Shown: positions 26,989 through 36,321, counted from the first letter of the stretch. The stretch: DNA of 64,000 nt from Syntrophorhabdaceae bacterium (GCA_028698615.1 JAQVWF010000013.1:1-64000); one strand, 5' to 3'. Made by a program: numbers and translations. The notes: generated by a model from the sequence alone, not told the origin.

Positions 26989-27876
26989 TCAGGATGCTAT
27001 CATGAGGCCGATGGCGAGCAGGGCCGGGGTGGCGAGATTGATGATGACGTTTTTACCGAGATAGGGGACGAGACTTTTCATTTCTTCGGAGTATCTCAGG
27101 ACGCCGCGGGATGTCTGGACGGCGATGACGGTTGTGGCAAGGGCCAGGAAGACATGGATGGGGAACACGCCGAAGGCGTAACCTAGGAAGAGGGGAACAT
27201 ACGAGGCCGCGAGGAAGAATATGTATATGCGCGCCACGTTCTTTCTGCCGAGCAGGATGGGCAGATGTTTTCTTCCTACCGTCCTGTCGGCCTCCACATC
27301 GGGGAACTGGTTAAGGAGAAGAAGGTCGCTGACAAGAAAGCCCGGGACCAGAGAGGCAAGGAGAGCGGTGAAGGAGTAGCTGCCGGTGAGGACGAAATGT
27401 GTTCCCAGTACCATGAGGGGACCGAAGGCAAGCCCGGGGGCTATGAGGCAAATGATCGGTTTTGTTGTGATCCACTGGGTGTAGAAGATAATGAGCGCCA
27501 TACCGAGAAGCCCGAGGGGAAGAAGAAGGGCGCCGACGGTGAGGACGAAATACATTCCGATGGCAAAGCAAAGGCCCAGCGATATTACGCCCGTCGCAAG
27601 AGCGGCTCCGGCCTTGTCGGGACGTTCCTGAAGTGTCCCGCTGCCGCCGCTGAAGGGAGTCCTCTGCGTCTTGAAATCGAGGCCGCTCTTGAAGTCGCAG
27701 TATTCGTTCAAAGCGTTGACACTGATATGGGCGCAGACAGCACCGATCACTATGAGGACGACGGAAAGAACATCGATCCGCACCCCCGACCAGATGGCCG
27801 TAGATATCCCCACAAGGATGCACATGGGAGTCAATATAAGGAACGGCACCTTCATGGGCCCAAGTATGTATTTCAT
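26989..27876 (-). CDS. UbiA-family prenyltransferase, MenA-like
   Basis: The 295-residue integral membrane enzyme joins an isoprenoid chain to an aromatic acceptor. It shows the first Asp-rich motif NEYCDFKSGLDFKTQRTPFS and the second in NQFPDVEADRTVGRKHL, between about eight hydrophobic segments. The T.R.PFSGGSG stretch resembles MenA-type enzymes, so a role in quinone formation is plausible; other acceptors are not excluded. It is convergent with the acyltransferase. Its last 42 bases have a decayed copy at 24238-24279. Confidence 0.82.
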   Translation of the reverse strand: MKYILGPMKVPFLILTPMCILVGISTAIWSGVRIDVLSVVLIVIGAVCAHISVNALNEYCDFKSGLDFKTQRTPFSGGSGTLQERPDKAGAALATGVISLGLCFAIGMYFVLTVGALLLPLGLLGMALIIFYTQWITTKPIICLIAPGLAFGPLMVLGTHFVLTGSYSFTALLASLVPGFLVSDLLLLNQFPDVEADRTVGRKHLPILLGRKNVARIYIFFLAASYVPLFLGYAFGVFPIHVFLALATTVIAVQTSRGVLRYSEEMKSLVPYLGKNVIINLATPALLAIGLMIAS

Positions 27877-28005
27877 TGATCTTTTCCCCCACCGACTGTG
27901 ATAAGTCCCTAAGAATACAGGATCGGACCAGTTTTTTCAAGACCGGTATCAACAATCCCAGGCCTCATGCCCCGTGTTTCGCGTCAGGAAACCGTTCATT
28001 TCGTC

Positions 28006-28031
28006 CCTGAAACGTGAAACCTGAAACTGTC
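28006..28031. repeat. Heptamer repeat between udg and ubiA
   Basis: CCTGAAA, CGTGAAA and CCTGAAA follow each other at 28006-28026, then CTGTC. On the - strand this lies directly after the stop codon of the uracil-DNA glycosylase gene. Confidence 0.75.
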
Positions 28032-28032
28032 T

Positions 28033-28650
28033 CTAGATCATGCCTTTCAGCTTTTCCATATCCTCCCATGCCTCCTTGATCTTGCTCTGGCTTCTGAGGA
28101 GATAGGAGGGGTGGTAGGTGGGCAGGAGGGGAGTCCCTCGGAAGTTTGCCAGTTTCCCGCGGATGCGGCCTATCGGCGCATCCGTTTCGAGAAGGGTATT
28201 GCAGGCGTGGCGACCCAGGGCGCATATGACACGGGGACGGATGATATCGATCTGTGCAAGAAGATACTCCTTACAGGAGGCGGCCTCCTGAGGTTCGGGG
28301 TCGCGGTTTCCCGGAGGCCGGCATTTGAGGACATTGCAGATGAAGACATCGCTTCTCTTCACGCCGATGCGCTCTATAAGCTGGTCCAGGAGCTTTCCCG
28401 CCCTGCCGACGAAGGGCCGTCCCTGGTTGTCTTCCTCCTCACCCGGGGCCTCGCCGACAAAGACGATATCCGCCCTCGGACTACCTTCCCCGAAAACAAC
28501 GCTCTTGCGCGTCTTCGCCAGTTCGCATCTCTCGCAGGCCATCACGGTCTTCTTAAGCTCAGCAAGGGTGGGTCCTTGCTTTTCGGCAGAAACATACTCA
28601 TCCACACCCATGTTCTTGAGTGCCCTTAAGAACCCTCTCGGATCAAGCAT
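28033..28650 (-). CDS. Uracil-DNA glycosylase, family 4 (Fe-S)
   Basis: Family 4 glycosylases remove uracil from DNA and bind a [4Fe-4S] cluster. The 205-residue protein has the cluster Cys pairs CERC and LKCRPPGNR/ASCKEYL, motif A GEAPGEEED, the uracil-pocket region RPFVGRAGKLLD, and motif B TYHPSYLLR. Length and order fit the family. It lies downstream of gatA on the same strand, about 115 bases away. The repeat CCTGAAA/CGTGAAA begins just after its stop. Confidence 0.93.
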   Translation of the reverse strand: MLDPRGFLRALKNMGVDEYVSAEKQGPTLAELKKTVMACERCELAKTRKSVVFGEGSPRADIVFVGEAPGEEEDNQGRPFVGRAGKLLDQLIERIGVKRSDVFICNVLKCRPPGNRDPEPQEAASCKEYLLAQIDIIRPRVICALGRHACNTLLETDAPIGRIRGKLANFRGTPLLPTYHPSYLLRSQSKIKEAWEDMEKLKGMI

Positions 28651-28674
28651 GGCAAAAAGTCCCCGGGATCCTGA

Positions 28675-28688
28675 ATGACCAATGACCA
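28675..28688. repeat. ATGACCA heptamer pair upstream of udg
   Basis: Two tandem ATGACCA units at 28675-28681 and 28682-28688. The same word recurs, inverted, at 28764-28777 at the end of gatA, so the two flank the gap between the genes as an inverted pair. Confidence 0.7.
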
Positions 28689-28763
28689 GGAAAGGAGAAA
28701 AAGAGTCTTCCGGGTTTGATCATTGGTAAATTGGCTCCTGTCATGCGTCTGGTCACTGCAATT

Positions 28764-28777
28764 TGGTCATTGGTCAT
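28764..28777. repeat. TGGTCAT heptamer pair overlapping the gatA stop
   Basis: Two tandem TGGTCAT units (28764-28770, 28771-28777). The gatA stop codon, 28767-28769 on the - strand, lies within the repeat, and the last residues NDQ are encoded by it. Confidence 0.75.
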
Positions 28778-30233
28778 TATACTTCTCCGGTATTGTCCTC
28801 ACCTTCTTCACGGACTCGAACACATATGCCGCCTGGAGCATTCGGCCTTCATCCAGGGGTTTGCCTATGATCTGGAGGCCTATGGGGAGGCCTTTGGAGT
28901 CGAAGCCGCCGGGGATGGAGATGCCGGGGAGGCCTGCCAGGTTTACGGGTATGGTGAAGATGTCCGAAAGGTACATGGTGAGGGGGTCTTCCAGACGTTC
29001 GCCCGCCTTGAACGCCGTTGTCGGAGCCACGGGGGTGACGATGAGGTCGCAGGACCTGAATGCCTCGTCAAAGTCGCGCCTGATAAGCGTGCGTACCTTA
29101 CCAGCCTTGCGGTAGTATGCGTCATAGTAGCCGGAGGAGAGGACGTAGGTTCCGAGAATGATCCTCCGTTTTACCTCCTGGCCAAAACCTTTGACACGTG
29201 TCTTCTTGTACATGTCGATGATGTCCTTACCCTCTTCGCGGAGGCCGTATTTGACCCCATCATAGCGCGCAAGGTTTGAAGAGGCCTCGGCGGTGCATAT
29301 GATGTAGTAGGCGGCAACGGCATGGCGTGTGTGAGGAAGCGATACGTCGACAAGTGTCGCGCCCTGGTCCTTGAGGACCTGGAGGTTGTCGTCGCAGGCC
29401 TTTTTGACGTCCCCTTCCATGCCTTCGACAGAATACTCGGCGGGTATTCCTATCTTGAGGCCTTTAATGTCTCTTCCAAGGAAGGAGTGGTAATCCGGGA
29501 CGGGTTCGGGAATGGACGTTGAATCCATGGGGTCGTGTCCGGCTATGACGCCGAGCATGGTGGCGCAATCGCTCACCGTACGCGAAAGGGGACCGATCTG
29601 GTCAAGCGAGGAGGCAAAAGCGATGAGGCCGTAGCGGGAAACCCGGCCGTAGGTGGGTTTCATTCCGACAATACCGCAAAGGGCGGCCGGCTGGCGGATG
29701 GAACCTCCCGTGTCGGTGCCGAGAGCCGAGACGCAAAGCCCGGAGGCAACGGCTGCAGCGGACCCGCCGCTCGAACCGCCCGGGATGCGTGTCGTGTCCC
29801 AGGGATTTTTCGTTGTCTGGAAGGCGGAGTTTTCCGTGGACGACCCCATGGCGAATTCGTCCATGTTGAGCCTGCCAAGGTGAACGAAACCGGCCTCTTT
29901 CAATTTCCTGATGACCGTCGCGTCATAGGGGGGCACGAAGCCCTTCAGGATGTTGGAAGCACAGGTGGTTTCGATGCCCTTCGTGCAGAGGATGTCCTTC
30001 ATGCCCATCGGAATCCCCAGAAGCGGAGCATCTTCCCCCCGCCCGATCCTCTCGTCGGCCTCTCTGGCCATCTCCATGGCGTACGCTTCGGTTGTCCTCA
30101 GATAGGCAAGGATCTCCCCGTCATATCTCTTTATGCGGTCAAGATAATACCGGGTCAGCTCCACGGAACTGATCTCTTTCTTCTTCAGCATCTCCCTTAA
30201 CTGCACTATCGTTAGGTCGACTATGTTGTCCAC
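28767..30233 (-). CDS. gatA: Asp/Glu-tRNA amidotransferase subunit A
   Basis: GatA releases ammonia from glutamine for conversion of Glu-tRNA(Gln) or Asp-tRNA(Asn). The 488-residue amidase has the Ser-cisSer-Lys triad in [15 protein letters not shown] (Lys), [17 protein letters not shown] and [17 protein letters not shown]. It starts with GTG, with AGGAG upstream, and follows gatC by 49 bases. gatB is not in the window. The C-terminal NDQ and the stop codon are read from an ATGACCA heptamer repeat. Confidence 0.96.
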   Translation of the reverse strand: MDNIVDLTIVQLREMLKKKEISSVELTRYYLDRIKRYDGEILAYLRTTEAYAMEMAREADERIGRGEDAPLLGIPMGMKDILCTKGIETTCASNILKGFVPPYDATVIRKLKEAGFVHLGRLNMDEFAMGSSTENSAFQTTKNPWDTTRIPGGSSGGSAAAVASGLCVSALGTDTGGSIRQPAALCGIVGMKPTYGRVSRYGLIAFASSLDQIGPLSRTVSDCATMLGVIAGHDPMDSTSIPEPVPDYHSFLGRDIKGLKIGIPAEYSVEGMEGDVKKACDDNLQVLKDQGATLVDVSLPHTRHAVAAYYIICTAEASSNLARYDGVKYGLREEGKDIIDMYKKTRVKGFGQEVKRRIILGTYVLSSGYYDAYYRKAGKVRTLIRRDFDEAFRSCDLIVTPVAPTTAFKAGERLEDPLTMYLSDIFTIPVNLAGLPGISIPGGFDSKGLPIGLQIIGKPLDEGRMLQAAYVFESVKKVRTIPEKYNDQ

Positions 30234-30282
30234 GTTTGATCTCCTATGTGTCAGGAATGACCAACAACCAGGGTCATTATCT

Positions 30283-30579
30283 TCATTCTTCCACTTCTAT
30301 TACCGGCGGCACCTTGAAGAAGGTGTCGATGCGCGCCGGGGCGTTGCCTGCCGATTCCTCCGCGGTGAAGGAATTCCTCTCGACGTCCTCCCGCATGACG
30401 CATCCGACGGGAACGGGATGGCTCGTGGGCTCCACGCTGTCAGTATCGAGGGAATTCAGCGAATCCATGTACTCCAGGATGCGGTCTATCTGCCGCGTAT
30501 ATGCGTCGATCTCATCGGGCTTCAGATCAAGCCTTGCAAGATGCGCCACATATTCAACGGTCTGACTGGTTATCTTCAT
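30283..30579 (-). CDS. gatC: Asp/Glu-tRNA amidotransferase subunit C
   Basis: GatC is the small linker subunit that wraps around GatA and GatB. The 98-residue protein has the family pattern [40 protein letters not shown] and the [13 protein letters not shown] region. It directly precedes gatA on the same strand. Confidence 0.94.
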   Translation of the reverse strand: MKITSQTVEYVAHLARLDLKPDEIDAYTRQIDRILEYMDSLNSLDTDSVEPTSHPVPVGCVMREDVERNSFTAEESAGNAPARIDTFFKVPPVIEVEE

Positions 30580-30727
30580 GTTTGCCCCTTCTCAGGTTTC
30601 AGGTTCCGATGAAAAACCAGAACGAACCCTTAACCTTTATGTGTCATTACAAGTACATTTCTTGAAATATCTGAAACCCTTTCTTGTGCACCTCAGGTTT
30701 TGCCTGCCGGCTTCAACATCCTGAAGG

Positions 30728-30753
30728 CCTGAAACGTGAAACCCGAAACTGTC
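30728..30753. repeat. Heptamer repeat abutting the CBS gene stop
   Basis: CCTGAAA, CGTGAAA, CCCGAAA and CTGTC run from 30728 to 30753 and touch the TAA of the CBS-pair gene (30754-30756). A related CAGGTTTCAGGTTCC lies at 30593-30607 just upstream of gatC. Confidence 0.75.
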
Positions 30754-31125
30754 TTATCCACACTCCGCCACGGCCTTGATGATGTCGCCGCGCGTGACGA
30801 TACCGACCACCTTTTCGTTCTCGATGATGGGGACCCTGTTGATCTGTTTTTCCACCATGATCTTTGCCACCAGTACGGCCGATTCCGTGGGCGGCACGGT
30901 TACGACATCCGCAGTCATCACGTCGGCCACTGAAAGCTCACCCATTGTCCCCATCTTGATACCCTTGAGGATATCGCTCTGGCAAACGATGCCGACGAGT
31001 CTGCCCTTGTCGACGACGGGCATCCCCGCAATATTGAACAGTTCGAACTTGTTGATTATGATATTCAGTTTTTCCGTTGGATGACAGGTTACCACGTCCT
31101 TGTTCATCAGCTCCACAACTTTCAT
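30754..31125 (-). CDS. CBS-pair protein
   Basis: The 123-residue protein is just one CBS pair (Bateman module), with VVELMNKDVVTCHPTEKLN, AGMPVVDKGRLVGIVCQSDI and the repeat RVPIIENEKVVGIVTRGDII. Such modules bind AMP, ATP or similar ligands. The ATG at 31125 has AGGGGGT upstream. It follows the DUF294 nucleotidyltransferase gene by 10 bases, and in many bacteria these two modules are one polypeptide, so they probably work together. Confidence 0.88.
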   Translation of the reverse strand: MKVVELMNKDVVTCHPTEKLNIIINKFELFNIAGMPVVDKGRLVGIVCQSDILKGIKMGTMGELSVADVMTADVVTVPPTESAVLVAKIMVEKQINRVPIIENEKVVGIVTRGDIIKAVAECG

Positions 31126-31135
31126 AAGTACCCCC

Positions 31136-32443
31136 TTATACTGCCTCTCCGAAGAGCAGCGTCTCCTGTATGAATTTTTGAAAGGTTTCAACGGCCTTCA
31201 TGGCCCTGCGCAGTCTCTCCTGTTCATCAGGACCGAGCATGTCGGGCCGGAGGAAGTTCGAACTCCTCCCGCTCTCGTCACGATAGTTGATCTGGTTGAT
31301 TATCCGGTAGCGGACGAAGGTGAAATAAGCGTCCGTCAGCGAAAGCTCCATCTCTTTCCTGATGATATTGCGCTGCCTCAGTATCCCGATCCGTTTGAGC
31401 GTGTTTGTCTCGAATATCCCGTTTGAAAGCGAGAGCATCCGGACGGATAGGATGAGCGGCGACCAACCGAGGACCTTGATGTTGAACTTGTCCTTGTTCT
31501 CACCTTCCTTCTCGACCTTGAACCCGCCGAAAAAGGTCAGTGCGCTGGGCATCAGGACGGCCGACTGGATGAATTCCTTCATGATGTGCTTGTTGTTGAT
31601 GAGCATGGAGAAGAAATAATCCATAAGCTCTGTAAGGATCACCTTGCTGCCGTTCACCAGCCGGGCGTCGGTGAGAATGATGATGTCCAATGGTTCCAGG
31701 ATGCCCCTGCCGAAAGTGATGCGTTCATCTATCCTCTTCTTCCAATCTTTTATGGAGCCTCTCCAGCGTGCATTCACGGGCATAACGCCCCCCTTGCACT
31801 TCTCAAAACCGACCTGATGGAGCCTGTCGGAGGCCTTCTGTGCAAAGATCTGGAAGTATCCGTCAACAAGCATCCTGGGGTCAAGGTCGTCGGGCAAAAT
31901 GGAGGGGCCGTCGCTCGCGGATATCTCGGCACAGCGCCTTCTGAGCTCCACCGAGGCGAAATCATCATCACCTTCGGCATAGACAAGCAGGTTGTCCTGG
32001 TCGGTGACCATCGTCTGTTCGTCGCGGCCCTCGCTTCCCAGACCGGCCCAGACGTAATCGGCCGGAGGTTTACCGAGACCTTCGTCAACCATCTCCCTTT
32101 CGACAAGCTCGAGCACCCTGACGGCTATCCTGTCCCGGATAAGTCGGAAGAGATCATGGACGTCGACTATGGTGTCCTCTTCGAGGAAAAAGTTCTCCAC
32201 CCCGGCTACGGCGCGCTCATGGCATTCCATGAGGGTTTCATAGGAGGTGGTGTTGTTGATGATCTCCATGACGAGGGCGTTCAGCTCGGTCTCGAAGACC
32301 TCGTAATCCTTTAGCACGGTCTGCAGCGCCGTTCCCAGCTCCGAGAGAATGCGGTACCGGTCCTGACGGATCATGGCCTTGTTCTTCATGTCGGCCTCAT
32401 GCTCGGCTATGAAGGACTCGATGATTGAAAAATTTAAGGGCAT
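31136..32443 (-). CDS. DUF294 putative nucleotidyltransferase
   Basis: The 435-residue protein has a helical N-terminal third, the DUF294 nucleotidyltransferase core with GLGSEGRDEQTMVTDQDN (about 140-160), resembling the GlnD-type polymerase-beta motif GSxxR...TDQDN, and a DUF294 C-terminal substrate-binding region. This suggests nucleotidylation of a protein or small molecule; the target is not known. The ATG at 32443 lies three bases after the valS stop, so it is co-transcribed with valS and the CBS protein. Confidence 0.85.
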   Translation of the reverse strand: MPLNFSIIESFIAEHEADMKNKAMIRQDRYRILSELGTALQTVLKDYEVFETELNALVMEIINNTTSYETLMECHERAVAGVENFFLEEDTIVDVHDLFRLIRDRIAVRVLELVEREMVDEGLGKPPADYVWAGLGSEGRDEQTMVTDQDNLLVYAEGDDDFASVELRRRCAEISASDGPSILPDDLDPRMLVDGYFQIFAQKASDRLHQVGFEKCKGGVMPVNARWRGSIKDWKKRIDERITFGRGILEPLDIIILTDARLVNGSKVILTELMDYFFSMLINNKHIMKEFIQSAVLMPSALTFFGGFKVEKEGENKDKFNIKVLGWSPLILSVRMLSLSNGIFETNTLKRIGILRQRNIIRKEMELSLTDAYFTFVRYRIINQINYRDESGRSSNFLRPDMLGPDEQERLRRAMKAVETFQKFIQETLLFGEAV

Positions 32444-32446
32444 CAA

Positions 32447-35080
32447 TTACCTCGAAAGGTTTTCCAGCACCTTTCTGCTCAGCACGAGCTTTTCCTTTTT
32501 TGCGGAAAGCTCCCTGTGCTGGACCTCGTTCTTGGCGATCACCTCCGCCGGAGCCTTCTGGCGAAATGCCTCGTTGCCCAGCTTCTTCATCAATTTTTCA
32601 CTATCTTCTGTGATCCTGGCAAGTTCTTTTTCGATCCTTCCCAGTTCCTTTGCGACATCGATGAGGTCTTTAAGGGGCACAAAGACCTCGATGTCCTTGT
32701 AGACGCCCACAGCTGAATGGTCCGGTCCCCTGCCGTCGATGAAGGTGAGATTCTCCACCTTGCCGAGTTCCTTTATGTAATACTCATACTCCCGCAGGAG
32801 GGGCTCGTCGGCTCCCGCCCTGATCACCGCCTCTATGCGGATGTTGGGCGCTATCCCCGTTTCGCCGCGGATGTTGCGGATGACGTCCACAATACCCATG
32901 ATGGTCTCCATCATCTTTTCGCTTTCGTCATCTATTTGTGCCTCGTCAACGGCGGGGAATGGCGCTATCATGATGCTCGGGATCTCCCTGCCCGGAAGGC
33001 GCTGGTAGATCTCCTCGGTGACAAAGGGCATGATGGGATGAAGAAGCTTCAGGATATCCTGAAGGGTATTGTAGACGACCGCCCTGGTGGCGCCCGTGTC
33101 GAAGCGGTCCACCTTGCCGTAAAGATTCGGCTTGATGAGCTCCAGGTACCAGTCACAGTATTCATGCCAGACAAAACCGTACAGTGAATTGGCGGCTTCG
33201 TTGAAGCGATACCCGTTGATGCTCTCGCGGACCTCGGTGATCACCCTCTGGGTACGGGAGCGGATCCACCGGTCAGGAAGAAAGGACGAGCCCTTCCCGG
33301 TGTGGACGGGTTTTTCCTCTCCGGTGAAGGACAGAGATAATTTCGAGGCATTCCATACCTTGTTGACGAAATTCCGGCACCCCTCGATACGTTCCTGGGA
33401 CAGAAGGACGTCCCGGCCCTGCGCTGCCAGCATCGTCAGCGTGAAGCGGAACGCGTCCGTTCCATATTCATCGATGATGATCAGGGGATCGATGACGTTG
33501 CCCTTGGACTTGCTCATCTTCTTGCCGTCCGCATCGCGGACGAGGGCGTGAATGTACACGTCACGGAAAGGCACGTCCCCCATGAACTTGAGGCCCATCA
33601 TGATCATTCTGGCAACCCAGAAGAAGAGTATGTCGAAACCGGTTATGAGAAGCGACGTGGGATAGAACGTCTTGAGGTCATCTGTGTTGAGGGGCCACCC
33701 GAGGGTGCTGAAGGGCCAGAGTCCCGAGGAAAACCAGGTATCGAGGACATCCGATTCCTGTCGCAGGGCGCCGCCGCATTTCGGGCACTCCGACGGGTCG
33801 TCGACGGAGACGATGATCTCATTGCAGACGGTGCAGTACCAGACCGGTATCCGGTGGCCCCACCAGATCTGGCGGGAGATGCACCAGTCCCGTATGTTCT
33901 CCATCCATTCGAAGTATACCTTCTCCCACATCTCCGGAATGATGCGGACCCGATGTTCACGGACTGCCGCAATGGCGGGTTCGGCAAGCGGTTTCATCCT
34001 CAGGAACCACTGGAGCGAGAGGGCGGGTTCAACGACGGTCTTGCATCGGTAGCACTTGCCGACGCCCATGGCGTAGGGCTCGATCTTTTCGAGAAACCCT
34101 TTTTCGTTGAGTTCCTCGACGATCTTCCCGCGGCATTCGAAACGGTCCGTTCCCTGGTAGTGGAGGGTGTTCTCGTTCATGTTGCCGTCTTCATCGATGA
34201 CCTTGATAAGTTCGAGGTTGTGCCTCTTCATGATCTCGAAGTCATTGAGGTCGTGGGCGGGTGTGACCTTCAGCGCGCCCGTACCGAACTCGACATCGAC
34301 GTAGCTGTCACCGATGATGGGGATCTTCTTGTTGACTATAGGGAGGATGACGTACTGCCCGACGTACCTGCCGTACCGGGGGTCATCGGGGTTGACGGCT
34401 ACAGCGGTGTCACCGAGCATCGTCTCGGGTCTCGTGGTGGCGACGGTGAGGTAGCCTTCGCCCTGTGCGAGGGGGTAGTGGATGTAGTAAAGCGATCCCT
34501 GGGTATCTTCATGCTCCGCCTCGAGGTCGGAAAGGGCTGTTTTGCACCGGGGACACCAGTTGATTATATAATTGTCCCGGTAGATGAGCCCCTCGTTGTA
34601 AAGCCTGACGAAGACCTCCCGGACGGCGCGCGTGAGCCCTTCGTCCATGGTGAACCGCTCCCGTGACCAGTCGCATGATGCGCCCAGCCTCTTGAGCTGT
34701 TCGATGATGGTGCCGCCGGACTGTTTCTTCCATTGCCACACACGGTCGATGAACTTTTCCCTGCCCAGGGTCTCCCGGTCCGTGCCTTCCTTTGCGAGCT
34801 CACGCTCGACAACATTCTGAGTGGCTATCCCCGCATGATCGGTCCCGGGAAGCCACAGGGCGTTGACCCCGCACATGCGGAAGTAGCGCGTCACGATGTC
34901 CTGTAATGTATTATTGAGGGCATGGCCCATGTGAAGCGACCCCGTAACGTTGGGCGGGGGAATGACCATGGAGAAATACCCTTCTCCGGAATCGTTCTTT
35001 GCCGTGAAGTACCCCTTATCCAGCCAGTCGGCGTACCACTTCCTTTCGATGCTGTGGGGGTCGTAAACCTTATCCATCAT
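32447..35080 (-). CDS. valS: Valyl-tRNA synthetase
   Basis: ValRS charges tRNA(Val). The 877-residue class I enzyme has the HIGH-type motif PPPNVTGSLHMGHALNNTLQ, the KMSKS motif in GKKMSKSKGNVIDPL, an editing domain (about 200-350), and a C-terminal coiled coil LKDLIDVAKELGRIEKELAR and KNEVQHRELSAKKEK (about 820-877). GGGAGC precedes the ATG at 35080. It heads the valS-DUF294-CBS unit. Confidence 0.97.
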   Translation of the reverse strand: MMDKVYDPHSIERKWYADWLDKGYFTAKNDSGEGYFSMVIPPPNVTGSLHMGHALNNTLQDIVTRYFRMCGVNALWLPGTDHAGIATQNVVERELAKEGTDRETLGREKFIDRVWQWKKQSGGTIIEQLKRLGASCDWSRERFTMDEGLTRAVREVFVRLYNEGLIYRDNYIINWCPRCKTALSDLEAEHEDTQGSLYYIHYPLAQGEGYLTVATTRPETMLGDTAVAVNPDDPRYGRYVGQYVILPIVNKKIPIIGDSYVDVEFGTGALKVTPAHDLNDFEIMKRHNLELIKVIDEDGNMNENTLHYQGTDRFECRGKIVEELNEKGFLEKIEPYAMGVGKCYRCKTVVEPALSLQWFLRMKPLAEPAIAAVREHRVRIIPEMWEKVYFEWMENIRDWCISRQIWWGHRIPVWYCTVCNEIIVSVDDPSECPKCGGALRQESDVLDTWFSSGLWPFSTLGWPLNTDDLKTFYPTSLLITGFDILFFWVARMIMMGLKFMGDVPFRDVYIHALVRDADGKKMSKSKGNVIDPLIIIDEYGTDAFRFTLTMLAAQGRDVLLSQERIEGCRNFVNKVWNASKLSLSFTGEEKPVHTGKGSSFLPDRWIRSRTQRVITEVRESINGYRFNEAANSLYGFVWHEYCDWYLELIKPNLYGKVDRFDTGATRAVVYNTLQDILKLLHPIMPFVTEEIYQRLPGREIPSIMIAPFPAVDEAQIDDESEKMMETIMGIVDVIRNIRGETGIAPNIRIEAVIRAGADEPLLREYEYYIKELGKVENLTFIDGRGPDHSAVGVYKDIEVFVPLKDLIDVAKELGRIEKELARITEDSEKLMKKLGNEAFRQKAPAEVIAKNEVQHRELSAKKEKLVLSRKVLENLSR

Positions 35081-35151
35081 TATGAGCTCCCTTTCCGTGT
35101 GTACCTATCAATGCGTGCTTGATGGTCGTTATTCGTTTTGTTCGTGTCTTC

Positions 35152-36195
35152 CTATACCGGAATGCTCCAGGGCATGGGCAGGAAGAGCTTTTCAAAAAGA
35201 CTGAAGGCATAGCGGTCTGTCATGCCCGCAATAAAGTCGCGGACGCAGACGGCCGGATCGTCGTAGAAATCGTCCCGCCCCGTTTCCTTGAGGAATGCGG
35301 CGGAGTGCTTGAGAAAATACCCGTAAAGGTCTTCGATGATCCTGGAACACTTGATGAAATCGGCGTGCACAATGGGGCTTTCATAGACCCGGGCGTAGAG
35401 GAAAGTGCGCATCTCCACCATACGGGCCTCCAGGTCCCTCCCGCACTCCAGCTCCATCCTCCCGTTGCCCAGTGTGCTCCAGATGACGCCGCGGACCATG
35501 GTGTCGATACGGTCGGACACGGTGTACCCGAGATGGTCCCTGAGATGTCCCGGAATGTCATCTTCGCTGATGACATTGCCCCGTATGGCGTCGTCAATGT
35601 CGTGATTCAAGTACCCGATGATGTCGGCGATACGGACCACCTCCGCCTCTTTTGTCAGGGGTTTTTCGTCGTCGTCCCGGACGATGATATCGCCTTTCCC
35701 CTTGGAGTGCTTCAGGACGCCGTCGCGGACCTCGATCGTCAGGTTAAGCCCCGCTCCGTCCTTCTCGAGGATATCCACAACCCTCAAGCTTTGTTCGTAG
35801 TGCCGGAAGCCGCCGGGATAGAGGGTATTGAGGACATCTTCGCCTGAATGGCCGAAGGGCGTGTGACCCAGGTCATGGGCAAGGGCGATGGCCTCCACGA
35901 GGTCCTCGTTGAGGGCAAGCGCCCGTCCAATGGTCCGCGCGATCTGCGATACCTCGAGAGTGTGCGTCAGCCGTGTCCGGTAGTGGTCTCCCGTGGGCGA
36001 AAGGAAGACCTGCGTCTTGGCCTTGAGCCTCCGGAAAGACTTGCTGTGGGTTATCCTGTCCCTGTCATGCTGGAATGCGGTCCGGATATCGCATTCCGGT
36101 TCCTCCCTCACCCTTCCGCGCGTAGCAACACTCTTCTGCGCATAAGGCGACAGGATATGCTCTTCCCGTTCTTCCAGTCTTTCACGGATATTCAT
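35152..36195 (-). CDS. dgt: Deoxyguanosinetriphosphate triphosphohydrolase-like protein
   Basis: Dgt-family enzymes hydrolyse dNTPs to nucleosides and triphosphate. The 347-residue HD-domain protein has RDRITHSKSFRRLKAKTQVF, then HTLEVSQIARTIGRAL, with the HD pair in EAIALAHDLGHTPFGHSGED, all typical of the bacterial dGTPase type 2 group. The ATG at 36195 is chosen because family sequence begins MNIRERLEEREEHILSPYA. It lies 71 bases upstream of valS on the same strand and has a plausible own promoter. Confidence 0.93.
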   Translation of the reverse strand: MNIRERLEEREEHILSPYAQKSVATRGRVREEPECDIRTAFQHDRDRITHSKSFRRLKAKTQVFLSPTGDHYRTRLTHTLEVSQIARTIGRALALNEDLVEAIALAHDLGHTPFGHSGEDVLNTLYPGGFRHYEQSLRVVDILEKDGAGLNLTIEVRDGVLKHSKGKGDIIVRDDDEKPLTKEAEVVRIADIIGYLNHDIDDAIRGNVISEDDIPGHLRDHLGYTVSDRIDTMVRGVIWSTLGNGRMELECGRDLEARMVEMRTFLYARVYESPIVHADFIKCSRIIEDLYGYFLKHSAAFLKETGRDDFYDDPAVCVRDFIAGMTDRYAFSLFEKLFLPMPWSIPV

Positions 36196-36214
36196 TCGAT
36201 TGCAACCAGTCTTT

Positions 36215-36243
36215 AATGTAGCATAAAGATGTAACAATATCAA
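36215..36243 (-). promoter_or_regulatory. Promoter candidate of dgt
   Basis: On the - strand TTGATA (36243-36238), 17 bases and TACATT (36220-36215), placed 20 bases before the dgt ATG. A perfect palindrome begins two bases upstream of its -35. Confidence 0.5.
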
Positions 36244-36244
36244 T

Positions 36245-36275
36245 GACCTGAACTTCTAAACCCGAAGTTCAGGTC
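36245..36275. repeat. Perfect 12-base inverted repeat between dgt and pfp
   Basis: GACCTGAACTTC (36245-36256) and GAAGTTCAGGTC (36264-36275) are exact complements around TAAACCC. It lies between two divergent promoters, so it may be an operator. It shares its GACCTGA/TCAGGTC core with the palindrome at 38643-38668. Confidence 0.7.
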
Positions 36276-36321
36276 GTGTCTGCATTCTTCCCGTTGCGAT
36301 CAGGCATTTTCTGGCGCTTCC

